Assembly: GCA_020809705.1 (NCBI GenBank)
Contig: CP085835.1
Span: forward strand, 124,001-188,000
Length of the DNA: 64,000 nt
Direction of reading: 5' to 3'
Origin: Calonectria ilicicola
Lineage: Eukaryota; Ascomycota; Sordariomycetes; Hypocreales; Nectriaceae
A model generated the notes under the pieces. The model searched no databases and was not told the origin of the DNA. It worked only from the letters and a program-made list of their open reading frames with translations. This document shows, in pieces, positions 1-10,615 of the stretch; positions within the stretch are counted from its first letter, which is position 1; every line of letters begins with the position of its first letter. Both the position numbers and the translations under genes were made by a program.

Positions 1-1427
1 ATTCAGAATTTCGACCAATCCAACCATATGGTTGAATATTGAAAGAACACGGAACGGTTCTTTGATTCCATGGGCCGAAGAGGATGATTTACAACCTGGC
101 ATATCCCAGCCGCTCCACTCTTCCCAGCCCTCGGCCTCCAATTCATATGCATTTTCCGGTGAAAATCCCTTGCTGTGAACTTGATTCCGGCTGCGCAACG
201 TATGGATCTGAGGTTTTCGATCCAAGGCAGCTCCAATGATCCCTTCCACAACAAAGCAAGCTAAAGACGTTCGTCGAGCTATCGAGGGCAGATGTTGCCC
301 TGGAGCCACAGTGCTGAGGTCCACAGAGACTCTTCCAGCAAGACCTATCAATAACCATGACGTTCGATGGCCACCACATTCAAAAAAGAATAGAGAAAGA
401 ATAATCAGAGCTTGTGCGTGTTCGTAGCTCATATTTGCATCGAATGCTGGAACAAGCGACAACGATTCGCTTGCCGCTTCTATAGAATTAACTGTGGGCT
501 TGTTGGCGCAATCAGGTTGGTCTTCTCCCATTTCGCGTAAAGATGCGTAGGACACAATAGCCCAAGTCAGAGCTAAATTTGCCGATTGTGATGTGGTCAG
601 CTCAGAGGCGTATTGAGGCATACTCGAGGAGTTGTGAGCAAAAGCGGTTAGCTTGAACTTGTCAATGAGTGCAAGCCATGTGTGGGTATAGGCGAAATAA
701 GTCTCAAACAGCTCGTCCAGGTTATTTGGAAGCGGATGCAGACCTTTGTTCGTCTCTGAGAGAAACTTTTTGTTCACATCTCCTTCTGGATCTGCGCTTG
801 CAGGACGTGGAGACTGGGCTGGGTAAGAAATAAAACATTAGCATTGCCATTTTCTTGTACACGTGAGAAACTAATTGACTAACCATTAGGTCTCTCTTGA
901 GAGTTTTGATCATCTAAACTGACCATGGGTAAAGATGCAGCAACGGCACTTCGATTGGATTTCAGTCGAGACATTTGATCAAGTGTAGGATCGGTTCGGG
1001 CAGCAGTCTCGAGAAGCCATTGTGAAACTGGTCCTTTCTTCCATCGATCAAGCAGCTCATCAAGCTCTACTTGTTTGGGGCCTGGTGCGAGAAATGGGAG
1101 ATCGGGATCCTGAAAACAAAAGAACGAGCCAAGATTCTCTTCGGCATCTGGTGTTTTACTCATCAAGAAAGCAGCAATCAGTTCGGCTAGCATGGCTCGT
1201 CGTTCAAGCGCGGAATATTGGCCTGGGCGAAGACCTCGTCTCCGTGGTTTGGGGTCATACGAACATTCAATTCCATGGCGTTTACAGACAGTGCATCTGG
1301 GCTGACGACCATCGCATTTCCCCTTTTTTAGGCGACACGGCTCACAGGCCTGCGACACTCTTAGCCGCTTATTGGATTTACCCATTGTGTTGTCGTCCTC
1401 GAGACTCTCGCGAGGTTCGTCTCCCAT
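1..1427 (-). CDS. Zn2Cys6 transcription factor, QUTA/QA-1F-like quinate activator (3' end outside window)
   Basis: Nuclear DNA-binding activator, probably of the adjoining cluster. Exon 1 (1427-884) carries a Zn2Cys6 cluster near residues 34-61 with spacing C-x2-C-x6-C-x6-C-x2-C-x6-C, in a basic context. A 65-nt intron (819-883, GTTAGT donor, CCCAG acceptor) joins exon 2 (818-1), which stays open to the window edge (454 codons so far). Exon 2 holds a fungal regulatory middle region with an RTSLACFVVEGIIGAALDRK stretch followed by a Glu/Trp-rich EEWSGW motif. This is the arrangement I know from quinate activators QUTA/QA-1F. The start is the first ATG in frame; a second Met lies 14 codons later. 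It is divergent from the dehydrogenase at 2773. The Zn2Cys6 class is certain; the quinate assignment is inferred from the motif and from the QUTR-type gene nearby. Confidence 0.8.
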
Positions 1428-2772
1428 GATGCAAGTGATGGTCAAAATCGAAGGGTATGATCTAGTAGAACATCGAATTCAAAACAATGCTGATGCACAA
1501 GAGATCAGGGAGAGACTGCCTCGGAGACGATCAATTCGGCTCTTTTATTCTCCCAAAGGGTGTTTAGCAACAGCGCGGGGTAATCCAAAATAGAGCCCAC
1601 CCCACACTGTAAACTAGCGTCACAGCATGACCCCAATGTTAGCGTTGTAACAGTCATGTTGTCTTTTGCGATGGAACACAATGCCCTATCGAACGGCAAT
1701 GGTCATGAGCGCATCACAAGGAAGAAAAAGGTGTATGGTAAAATGCATGGAGAGGTTAACGAAACTCGTCTGAGAGAATGCGCTTTCATCATGTCCCTTG
1801 TTATAATTGACTTGTCCAGACCCCGAGGGAAGGGTGCTCTCACTCCACCTTCCGCATTTACTGAAATAGGTAACCCCGATTGGCATAACTAATCCATGCA
1901 CGTTCCTGTACAAAAACCAACCCTAGAACTTACTTGATTTGATGACGACACTTGTCCCATTCCCACGTGGCTATTAATAATGCATGTTCATTTTTTTCTT
2001 CACATTTTTTTCTGCGTTTTATTGGAGTTTGGAACCAGGACGCATGGTTGAACATGCTTGCAATAAATAATATGAACAAGAATATCACCGTCAACCGCCC
2101 CACATGACCCAACAATAGTTCGGCCGAGGCGACTTAATGGGATGAACATCGCATCAACTTCTCACTTGGCTGCAATGCATTGAATTGACGCATGTCCATA
2201 GCAAGCTGCGAGTTGATTATGACGTTTGGCTATGAAAATACTTTTAATGTAGCGTTGGCGGCGACACTAAGCCATTGAAATTGAGAATGTGTGGTACAAA
2301 CAGAGAAATGGGAATCTGATTCGCGTGCTCGAACGAGTTTACGAATGTCAAAGGATATGGAAAAGACATCCCGACAAAGAACGATGTATGGCTACTTGTG
2401 AAAAATAATCCAAGGCGGCACGAAACACAACCAAGACCACGGATCAAGGGCAACGCAGGTGAATGGTTCAAAGAGCGGGTACAGATTGTGGCCGGGTGAG
2501 AAAAAGATTGAAGCTGAGCAACGGCTATTGTGGTATCCGGCCGGACTTTTCCTTTTGCCAGGTTGACGCCATCGGCAACCACAACCGGCCGGACATCAAA
2601 GTTAAAGCTCAATGTACGTACATTTAGTATATCTATCAAATACTAAGAGAAGCAAGAAAAAATTATTGTTAAATAAGGTAATACTTGTGCGCGTACTATA
2701 GCGGATTTCGCTTTACGTACTGCGCTTAAGCATCCAAATAGAACACCCACAAAGTGACCTCTGTCCATCACA
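1428..2772. promoter_or_regulatory. Divergent promoter interval between activator and first dehydrogenase
   Basis: No convincing gene is seen in these 1.3 kb. The short ORFs lack codon structure or recognisable motifs. Close to the dehydrogenase the palindromic decamer CCGGCCGGAC occurs twice in the same orientation (2537-2546 and 2585-2594), about 180-235 bp before its ATG. Overlapping CGG/CCG triplets are the usual half-sites of Zn2Cys6 proteins, so these are candidate binding sites for the divergent activator. No match to the published QA-1F consensus was noticed. Confidence 0.4.
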
Positions 2773-3650
2773 ATGTCTGGCAGTATTTTGGACATATTTT
2801 CCCTCAAAAATAAAAATGTCATCATCACCGGTGCCACAGGGGGTATTGGTGTCGAAATTACAATAGCGCTCGCCGAAGCAGGCGCCGACATTATTTCCCT
2901 TGAGTTGCCAAACGATCCTTTGTCTGCAGGTCTGCGGCATGCAATGGAGCCAACCGGTCGCAAGCTGACCTCAGTGGAGTGCAATATTAAAGATGAGAAA
3001 TCAGTAAAAGCAGCTTTCGCTTCAATTTGGAACTTGGGTATCGTACCTGATATTCTTGTAAACGGCGCTGGTATCACTAGACACATGACGGTTGAGGACA
3101 CACCAGTTGTTGACCTTGACGCTGTAGGTTTTCACTCAACATAAAAAGGGCATTCCTAAACACCATTGCAGGTCATGGCGATAAACTTCAGAGGCACTTA
3201 TCTGGCAATTCAAGAATTTGGTCGAGAGCTCCTCCGACTGAAACGACCAGGAAAGATTATTAATTTTGGATCAATGGCAGCACACCTTGCTCAGACCAAC
3301 ATCTCAGTCTACTGCAGCAGCAAGGCTGCTGTCCAAACACTCACTCGCGCAGTGAGCAATGAGTGGGCCGGTAAAGGTATTACTTGCAATGCTATTGCAC
3401 CAGGGTAGGTCACGGTCATCATTTGAATGCCCAGGAACTGATTAAAGATCATAGATTCATTCATACTGGCATGTGCGAGGATTTATTCACGGATGAAGAA
3501 TTTTCTGCCAAAGTACGGGCTAGAACTTCTCTCGGTCGATGGGGACAGGCTCAAGACTTGAAAGGCCTCATGATATTTCTAGCGAGCCCTGCAAGTGATT
3601 TTATTACTGGGGAGAGTATTGTTATAGATGGAGGTGTCATAGGCCGATAA
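2773..3650 (+). CDS. Short-chain dehydrogenase/reductase (KduD/gluconate-dehydrogenase-like)
   Basis: NAD(P)-dependent cytosolic oxidoreductase of the classical SDR family, 259 aa over three exons: 2773-3123, 3172-3404 and 3455-3650. Introns are 48 and 50 nt with GTAGGT donors, and phases agree at both joins. Visible motifs are the cofactor loop TGATGGIG near residue 17, VNGAG, the active-site YCSSK (Tyr-x3-Lys), NAIAPG followed after splicing by FIHTG, and a C-terminal IDGG. Length is typical of the family. Best resemblance is to 2-deoxy-D-gluconate or gluconate 5-dehydrogenases acting on polyol or keto-acid substrates. It lies divergent from the QUTA-like activator and just upstream of the QUTR-like gene, so it probably oxidises or reduces a ring polyol in the cluster. 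The substrate cannot be read from sequence. Confidence 0.88.
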
Positions 3651-4171
3651 AATATGGGCTTTATAATTTACACATCAATCTACTAAGGCCTCAGTAAATT
3701 GTTCTACGGGCCATTAAGTGTAACTCTAACACCCATATTAGTGTCGGGTGGATGATTCTATTGCTCTAATCGAGTTTTTTGTGTTGAAATCATGATAAAT
3801 GACACAATTTGGAACCATCGCGGTGTTGCCAAGAAAAACAAGAGATTTAGAATAAAACTTGATGCAAATTCCATCTGTTTCTTTGAGCGGGATCTAACCA
3901 TGTGTGCGTGTTCTTTGTTCTTCTGTATTAGATTACCCTACATGCTAGTGTGGTTGTTAAGAGAGGTCGGAAAATGTGCCATCCGCGCCCCACGTTTCCA
4001 AATGAGACGCTAAGTCGGGACTGGTTCAAGGGCTGCCGCGATCATCAGGAGCCATACATTGCATTGCTCCCCATGTCATATTGCGACATCCTCCAGCATT
4101 CACTCTGTCGGCCATCGCCATCAAATACGCAAACGATCGACTCCTCAAAAAGAAAAATAAAAAAACCCAAA
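3651..4171. other. Intergenic interval before the QUTR-like gene
   Basis: About 520 bp, AT-rich. The frame of the QUTR-like gene is open from 3950, but the translated part before 4172 is low in recognisable motifs and lacks a good start context. It is read as 5' leader rather than protein. No other feature is seen. Confidence 0.5.
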
Positions 4172-6586
4172 ATGCCACGCAATTTCAAAAAAGATGCATC
4201 TCTTGTATTGATTGGTATGAGATGCTGTGGAAAATCATCGCTCGCCTCCATCGCCGCAAAAGCGCTTGACTGGAAGGTTGTTGACGAAAAACTGCAGTTT
4301 CAGACGGCCACCGGCTACTCAGTGGCTGGATATATTAAAACATATGGTGTTAAGGCTTACTGCGCTCGCGAGGTTCAGATATTAAACTCCATATTGACCG
4401 AACATCAACATTGTCGTATTATCGTTTGTAGTTCATCCTGTGTAGAAACACAGGCAGGTCGAGATCTCCTACGTCAATTTCTCTCCATACTCCCCATTGT
4501 TCACATAATGAGAGATAGGGATGTTCTTCAAACATATCTGGAAAGCAAATGGAAGGGAAATGTGGCCAAGATCCTCCGCAGTCAGGAACCCGTCTACCTG
4601 TCTTGTTCAAACCTAACCTTTTTCAACACGGACGCTGCTAGCGCAGGGCACGCAATAGAAGACTCGCCCAGTGGGATTTTTGAAGCAGTTACCTCGCCTT
4701 CTGACAAACCAAGTAGTCAGTTTCTATCCCTGAAACGCGTAGAATCAGACTTTTTGCGCTTCCTGGGCAATGTCTACGGGTGGCCAAACGAGGACAATAG
4801 GCGCATTGTGGAGGATGCTACCGTTTTCAACTATGCCCTGCAACTCCCGTTCCACGACTTTAAGAATCACGGCGAGAGATTAGCGTCACTTACCTGCTCT
4901 GCAGACTTGCTGCAGGTGCAAACAGACGTGCTGCTGCAGGGGTATTTTGCCATTGAGAACCCGACGCAGACTTGGTGGGAGTACGTGGTGGATCAGCTTG
5001 CATATCTTCGAAGCCATGCAAACCAGCCGATACTATATCATGCTGTCACCTTGTGTGAATATCCGTCAGCTATTGACTTGGACTACTTTGATCTTGTTCA
5101 GCTGGGACTCAGAGTGGGCGCCGAGTTTGTCACGATAGATCTAACAAAGGATGCGGATCGCATCGAAGCTATGCTGCAACCAAAAGGCCATTGCAAATTT
5201 GTTGGATGGTTTCATGATACTGACCCGGAAGCCTCGGGTGGATGGATTTCACAAAATCGATTGTCATGGTATGAAAAAGCAATGCATCTCGGTTGCGACA
5301 TTTTGCACATTACTCAACCAGCCATTGATCCTATGGATAACGACTTGGCACATTGGTTTTCCCAGACTATGAAAATTAAGGGCTCATTATTGGTATCTTC
5401 GTACAATACTGGGAGTCTTGGCCGGCCATCGCAGTGCTTCAACAAAACACTCACCATGGTACGCCATCCTGATATCATCGAGGACAAATCAGAAGCAATT
5501 ACAATCACTCAGGCCCAAGGTGCCCTTTTTTCATCATTCTCTTGCGAGCCATTGAGGTTTTCCGTTATGGGTGCTACAGTCGGCTACAGCCTTGCTCCCG
5601 TTTTACACAATTCCGCTTTTGAAGTGTATGGAATGCCGCACGAGTATTCCATCAGCCAAGCAGCCAACCTCGACTTTCTAGACTCCCTCGTGCAAGATGA
5701 CCACTTCGGTGGTCTTGGTCTTTCTTCCCCGTTTAAAACATCCATAATCACCCGATTACATGCCATGAGTGAGGAGGCTCGCGTTATCGGTGCTGTCAAT
5801 ACAATTTTCCCCATGCGGCAATGGAATGACAAGGAATCACCTTCTGCTTCCATAGCCAAGCAGAGAAATCGAGCCGGTGTTGTGATAGGCCTGTATGGGG
5901 AAAATACCGATTGGAAGGGTATCAAATCTTGCGCGTTGCGTTACCTTTCTCCTGCAAACGCCATCACCTCTCTTTCCACGGCCCTGATTGTTGGTGCTGG
6001 AGGAATGGCGCGAGCAGCGATTTACGCCATGATTAAGGCCGGAATTAGAAACATATGTATCTATAACCGGACCCATCAGCATGCAATAGACCTTGCACAT
6101 CACTTTGGAGAAGTCTTCCATGATACGAGAGACAACAAAGACGACGGACACTCTCACCCCAGACAGGTTACCCTTTCAACCTTGGGTTCTTTGAATACCC
6201 CTTGGCCAAGCGATATGCGATTTCCAACCGTTGTTGTGAATTGTTCGCCAGTACCGGGTGACAAAATCGCGCTCGCTCCTCCTACACATCAGGGCGGCGG
6301 TGTAGGGCCACAGCCGGCCGTGTCGATTCCAGCTGCTTGGTTGAGGAGTCCCACTGGAGGAGTGTACATGGAGCTCGCATACAACAGCATTACTTCATCT
6401 CCCGAGCTTCTACGTATTTGCTCAGAAACGAACAGAGGGTGGATCGGAGTGGCAGGTCTTGAAATCTTCATAGAAGTGGCATCTGCTCAATTTGAATTTT
6501 GGACGGGACGGAGGGCACCTAAGCATTCTATGAAAAAGAAGTTGCGTCTTCATCTGCAAAAGATGCAACAGGACATGGCGCAATAG
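4172..6586 (+). CDS. QUTR/QA-1S-like quinate repressor (shikimate kinase, dehydroquinase and shikimate dehydrogenase-like domains)
   Basis: Intronless, 804 aa. It corresponds to the last three domains of the pentafunctional AROM protein, the known architecture of the quinate repressor QUTR (A. nidulans) and QA-1S (N. crassa). The shikimate-kinase-like domain keeps a Walker A (GMRCCGKSS, residues 15-23). The type I dehydroquinase-like domain keeps the catalytic His of the FHD motif (about 348), but the Schiff-base Lys expected in the D-I-[IL]-K motif reads CDILHI, i.e. His 379. A shikimate-dehydrogenase-like domain follows, with GYSLAPVLHN, SPFK (Lys 522), NTDWKG and a GAGGMARA nucleotide loop. 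Loss of the Lys fits a sensor that binds pathway metabolites without catalysis, as known for QUTR. The ATG at 4172 was chosen because it starts directly before the kinase fold in an AAA-ATG context; the frame extends upstream to 3950. It probably represses the QUTA-like activator through protein contact. Confidence 0.88.
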   Translation: MPRNFKKDASLVLIGMRCCGKSSLASIAAKALDWKVVDEKLQFQTATGYSVAGYIKTYGVKAYCAREVQILNSILTEHQHCRIIVCSSSCVETQAGRDLLRQFLSILPIVHIMRDRDVLQTYLESKWKGNVAKILRSQEPVYLSCSNLTFFNTDAASAGHAIEDSPSGIFEAVTSPSDKPSSQFLSLKRVESDFLRFLGNVYGWPNEDNRRIVEDATVFNYALQLPFHDFKNHGERLASLTCSADLLQVQTDVLLQGYFAIENPTQTWWEYVVDQLAYLRSHANQPILYHAVTLCEYPSAIDLDYFDLVQLGLRVGAEFVTIDLTKDADRIEAMLQPKGHCKFVGWFHDTDPEASGGWISQNRLSWYEKAMHLGCDILHITQPAIDPMDNDLAHWFSQTMKIKGSLLVSSYNTGSLGRPSQCFNKTLTMVRHPDIIEDKSEAITITQAQGALFSSFSCEPLRFSVMGATVGYSLAPVLHNSAFEVYGMPHEYSISQAANLDFLDSLVQDDHFGGLGLSSPFKTSIITRLHAMSEEARVIGAVNTIFPMRQWNDKESPSASIAKQRNRAGVVIGLYGENTDWKGIKSCALRYLSPANAITSLSTALIVGAGGMARAAIYAMIKAGIRNICIYNRTHQHAIDLAHHFGEVFHDTRDNKDDGHSHPRQVTLSTLGSLNTPWPSDMRFPTVVVNCSPVPGDKIALAPPTHQGGGVGPQPAVSIPAAWLRSPTGGVYMELAYNSITSSPELLRICSETNRGWIGVAGLEIFIEVASAQFEFWTGRRAPKHSMKKKLRLHLQKMQQDMAQ

Positions 6587-6657
6587 CTTTATATACTTAA
6601 TTTCATTCAAGTCACAAGGTGTTCTAACTGCTACCAATAAGATATTATTCTCTTGCC

Positions 6658-7921
6658 CTACACAGTTCTACCCCTGAGGTTCAAGGGATACTTAGTTGAC
6701 TCAATATCTTCAGGGTATGTATACCCGGCTTGCAGTCGAACCTCATCTGCAACTTCCATAATGGTGATTGACTCTTCCCATGGGATAATACTACTCTCAA
6801 CCTTACCATCTCGGACACAACGGGCTGCCTCGTCAGCCTCCCAGAACATGCCGTGGCCACCAGCGGGAATGTCAAAGTGGATGTCCTTGGTTTCCCAGGA
6901 TGGCGGATTAGGTCCCTCTAAGGGGAGCTTGGGAATGATTCTGACCCACTCAGGGCGATGCACTGGGCCGTGTACTTGAATCTCCCCCTTGAGACCCTGG
7001 ATGCGCACCGTGGCGCCTGCAGATCGCGTCTTGTCTGGATCATTGGATAGGACCATGGATGTTGCCATGATCCCGTGTGCAGCTCGTGTTCCTGCAGGAG
7101 CTGATGCTGGAAACTCAACCACGCCAGACACCATTTGATCTGTGCCTGAGTTTTCCTCGTATGCAAGAAAGCCACAGACTCGACTCGGCTTCTGCCTCCG
7201 TGAGATTTCCCGCGTGTGGTACATGGTTTGGAAGATCCAAGTCAGAGGATAAACACCAATATCAAGTAAGGCACCCCCTGCTAGGTCCTTGGTCAAGTAT
7301 CGATGGGAGGCGTCTAGTTTGGATATGTCGACTCCAGTTGAGTTGTCCACATAAACTCGTAGTACATCCCCTATTATATCGTCTTGGATGTATTTGCGTA
7401 CTGCACAGCTGAGTGGAAAGTACCGTGTCCAGACTGCCTCCATCAAGAACAAATTCCTTTCCTTTGCAGTTTGGTAAAGAACCTTGGCTTGATTCGCATT
7501 GACTGTAAGCGGCTTCTCACAAAGGGTTGCCTTTCCGTTTTCCATTGCCAGCATGCAGTTTTGGAAGTGGTGCGAATGTGGGCTGGCAATGTATACAATG
7601 TCGACGTCAACGTCCTTGACAACTTCCTCGTATGAGCCGTATGCCTTGCACTCTATCTCTACGGATTGCACAGAGACTATGTGCCTTTCAATAAACCTCT
7701 GCGCCGATTGTTTTGATGTACTCGATGCAACCGCAGTAATGACGTGGCGAACATCACCGGTGCCGCGGGTTTTTGGGTCTATCAACAAGTCTTTTGCGAA
7801 TAATCGAGCAATGTCCCCCGTGGCTAGTAGGTGAATATTAGTTAGCGATTCAATTAATTCCAACGAAGGGAATCCTACCCATAAGACCCCACCGGATTGT
7901 GGTGATATGTTCTGTAGCCAT
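6658..7921 (-). CDS. Gfo/Idh/MocA oxidoreductase, dimeric dihydrodiol/D-xylose dehydrogenase-like (copy 1)
   Basis: 402 aa in two exons (7921-7879 and 7823-6658) joined over a 55-nt intron with phase 1. The small first exon supplies the start of the Rossmann fold: spliced it reads RWGLMATGDIARLF, the family's N-terminal pattern. The uninterrupted frame upstream of the acceptor is intron read-through. Other motifs are YIASPHSHHF, the catalytic CEKPL Lys-Pro pair and GGALLDIGVYPLTW. These match fungal NADP-dependent D-xylose 1-dehydrogenase/trans-dihydrodiol dehydrogenase relatives, which oxidise cyclic polyols. It converges on the QUTR-like gene (71 bp between ends) and is divergent from the short-chain dehydrogenase at 8486, sharing a 564-bp promoter. 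The exact substrate is unknown. Confidence 0.87.
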
Positions 7922-8485
7922 ATTGAAGGGTTTGATATGAAGCAAAGCCGATTCTTGATGTTTTGGGATTTGGACGATGAGCTTAACCCGCAATATAACG
8001 ACCGAATTGACTCAAAGAGCTCAAAATTGAGTCCCATTTTCACAATCATTTTTCTTTGCCCGGCTTTGGATTCATCCAAGTTGAGAAATGGGACTGCCAG
8101 TGGAGTTCGGAATTCTTCTTTACCCGGCTAGTTCCATTCAGTCTGAAAACGAGCCAACTCGGCTCGAAGATGAGCCCCAAGATTGGAAATAACTCATCCG
8201 GAACAAGAAATCTGATCACATGCCCGGGTAGTTGGATCAGTGTGTCTGATTGTCTGATGCTCTTCCCAGCCATACAGCCGCCGTCCCGCAATGCCATCTA
8301 CCCCTCACTCATACACTACCCCGGATGCGGGGGATCACTATCGTGGAGATTTAGAAAAGAATTGATCCATCCTCGAAGTCTCTTGTAAAGTTTCAGTCTT
8401 TCTCAATTTTATCATCTACTGGATTATTCTTGTCAAATACTTTCAAGGTTGAGCGATTCGTGACATCTTGCCTTGGAAAATCAAA
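7922..8485. promoter_or_regulatory. Bidirectional promoter between oxidoreductase copy 1 and second dehydrogenase
   Basis: This 564-bp interval separates two divergent start codons. It contains a perfect inverted repeat, CGAGCC-N5-GGCTCG (8150-8166), and a GC-rich block CCCCGGATGCGGGG about 160 bp before the rightward ATG. Both are plausible Zn2Cys6 operator shapes. No ORF here has coding features. Confidence 0.35.
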
Positions 8486-9518
8486 ATGGCTCCGCATAAG
8501 CTACTGGACGGGCTTGTCGCTTTGGTCACTGGTGCTGGCAGTGGTAAATATGATATTTAACATAAAAATACTGGTTAGCTAATACGAAGAAAGGTTTTGG
8601 GGAGGGCATCGCCCAACTCTTTGCTGAAGAGGGGGCAAAAGTGATTATTCTCGACATTAATCAACAGGGAGGCGAACGGCAAGTCAGCCCAAGTTTACGC
8701 GCCGACTCTCTGCTGACACTAACCAAGCGTCACGAATGATATTGTTAAAGCTGGTTTTGGCGCCACTTTTATCAAGACTGACGTCACAAAAACCAATGAC
8801 TGGCGAGTTGCAGTTGACCAGACTCTGGCCCAGTTTGGCAAGATAGATATTCTGGTGAACAATGCGGGATGGACCTATCGACGAAAAGACTCACTTGAAG
8901 TAAGTGAGACGGAGTATGACCGTAAGTATTAACACAATGTATAAATGCCAAGAGATAGCAAAATAATGACAAAATGCAGGAATTTTTGATATCAATGTCA
9001 AAAGCATTTACCATTCTGTTAATGCAGTACTGCCGCACTTTCTGAAACAGGGCAGTGGAAGCATAATCAACATCTCCTCATGCGTCACTTCTGTACCTAC
9101 GACCGGACTGTTGTACTACAATGCTACCAAGGGAGCGGTAGACCTGATGACTCGTAGCCTGGCTGCTGAGTATTCTAGCCACGGAATTCGCGTGAACGGA
9201 ATATCTCCTTCTCTTGGAAACACAGCCCTCGTTTCCGAATTTGTGGGTGAAGAGTTTACACCAGACATGGCCAAGGTGCATGCCACAGTTGCTCCAGTTC
9301 AACGCATGGTCACACCAAAGGATATCGCCAAGGGCTGCCTATACTTTGCAACTCCGTTTTTTAACGATTTTCAGACGTATGTTTCAAACAGGGTCGTTGT
9401 ATGGAGTGATGCTAATTCTTAATTCATAGTGGCGGCATGCTTAGGGTCGACGGCGGTCAATACGTAAGTTTCTTCATGACCGTTGACAGTACATTGCTAA
9501 ATATTAGTACAGTGTTAG
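8486..9518 (+). CDS. Short-chain dehydrogenase/reductase, six exons with one GC-AG intron
   Basis: 257 aa. Exons: 8486-8543, 8594-8678, 8728-8921, 8980-9376, 9430-9463, 9513-9518. Motifs are TGAGSGFG (cofactor loop, spanning intron 1), NNAG, the active-site YYNATK (Tyr-x3-Lys) and a C-terminal RVDGGQY. Intron 2 works only with a GC donor (GCAAGT at 8679); the nearby GT option breaks the frame. The last exon encodes a single Cys and the stop; an alternative acceptor at 9506 would give a longer, unconvincing tail. It is divergent from the dihydrodiol-dehydrogenase-like gene and presumably co-regulated with it. Resemblance is to the 3-oxoacyl-ACP-reductase/glucose-dehydrogenase branch of SDRs; the substrate is unknown. 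Confidence 0.83.
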
Positions 9519-10615
9519 AGCGAGGCATGGTCCGATGAGCGAAGTAGAATTTCATTGTTTCAAAATATCGGTGTCTACGCTTGGATGGGACAATGTTGTA
9601 GTTCAACTGTAGCCATAGGTGTCGAATCGTCAGGATAATATCACAAGATTTGTGTCGTTACGAAAGTACTGGCGATGTGAATCTCGATATTAAATCATGT
9701 GCTCCGGTCGCATGAATGATTAGGCAAATTAAGGCGTGGGGTGAGCTCTCTTGTTACATCATCTTAGATTACGATGTTACACAAGAAATAACTTCAGATG
9801 ATGAGGGTCTTGGGTATACTTGGCATGAATAATGCGTTGGTTAGTGCTGGGTGGAAGTGCTTTTAGGGGTAGTTGGTGTTTTGATAGACGCCAATACTGG
9901 CTAGACACAAAAGATTCATACAACCACACATTAGATTGTGGCTTATGTGAGATGGACTCGGCTATGGCAAGAATGTAGTTGTATGGTTCAAGGCTATTTT
10001 ATAATTATTCTATCTTTGCATGCAACTGTGTAGCATTCTGATCATCTCCATGTCGCTTCGTGTGATGAATGTCTGAGACTTCTTTGTCACTGATTGGTGA
10101 TTTATGTGCGAAGCGTTTGTCCATCCCCCAAGAACCCATCGCCTGAAGCCTCCATGTGAATAGCATCTGAGAGGTGTTTCATTGGGAAAGGATTTATAAT
10201 TCTAATGGAATTCATGGAATATTGAGTGAATTAAAATGTCAACATGATAGGTATTGATACAGACTTTTTGCGATTAAGAAGGATTTACCTTGATTTCCGG
10301 AGGATGAGTTTTGCCTAATTCATTAGCCCAATGATGAGCCTGCTAAAACTAGTTCCGTGGAATTGAACGCCCACCACGGCAAGAAAGTAGACCATGACGG
10401 AGTAGCTCACTCCCAAATTTGGGCATTGGCAAATGATCGGATCTTGGAACGCCCGATACCGTGTCATCTCAATCGATGTAGATTTGGAGGCTTAATCGCC
10501 GACAAGCACTCAAATATTTATGATTTCCTCACGAGATATTGATCTGAAACATCCTCCATCGAATTGAGATTTCGCTGCTATTCCAATTGGCATTAAGTAC
10601 ATTTTTCTCAACACT
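9519..10615. other. Intergenic region
   Basis: About 1.1 kb of AT-rich sequence with no ORF above 61 codons that looks real. It serves as the 3' end of the dehydrogenase and the promoter of the TIM-barrel gene. No repeat or RNA gene was recognised. Confidence 0.5.

Noticed and set aside
3950..4171. N-terminal extension of the QUTR-like ORF
   Set aside because: The extra 74 codons lack similarity to the family, and the ATG at 4172 directly precedes the kinase-like fold in a better context.
9464..9612. Longer C terminus for the second dehydrogenase using an acceptor at 9506
   Set aside because: It would add a tail not seen in the SDR family; the next AG gives the usual short end.
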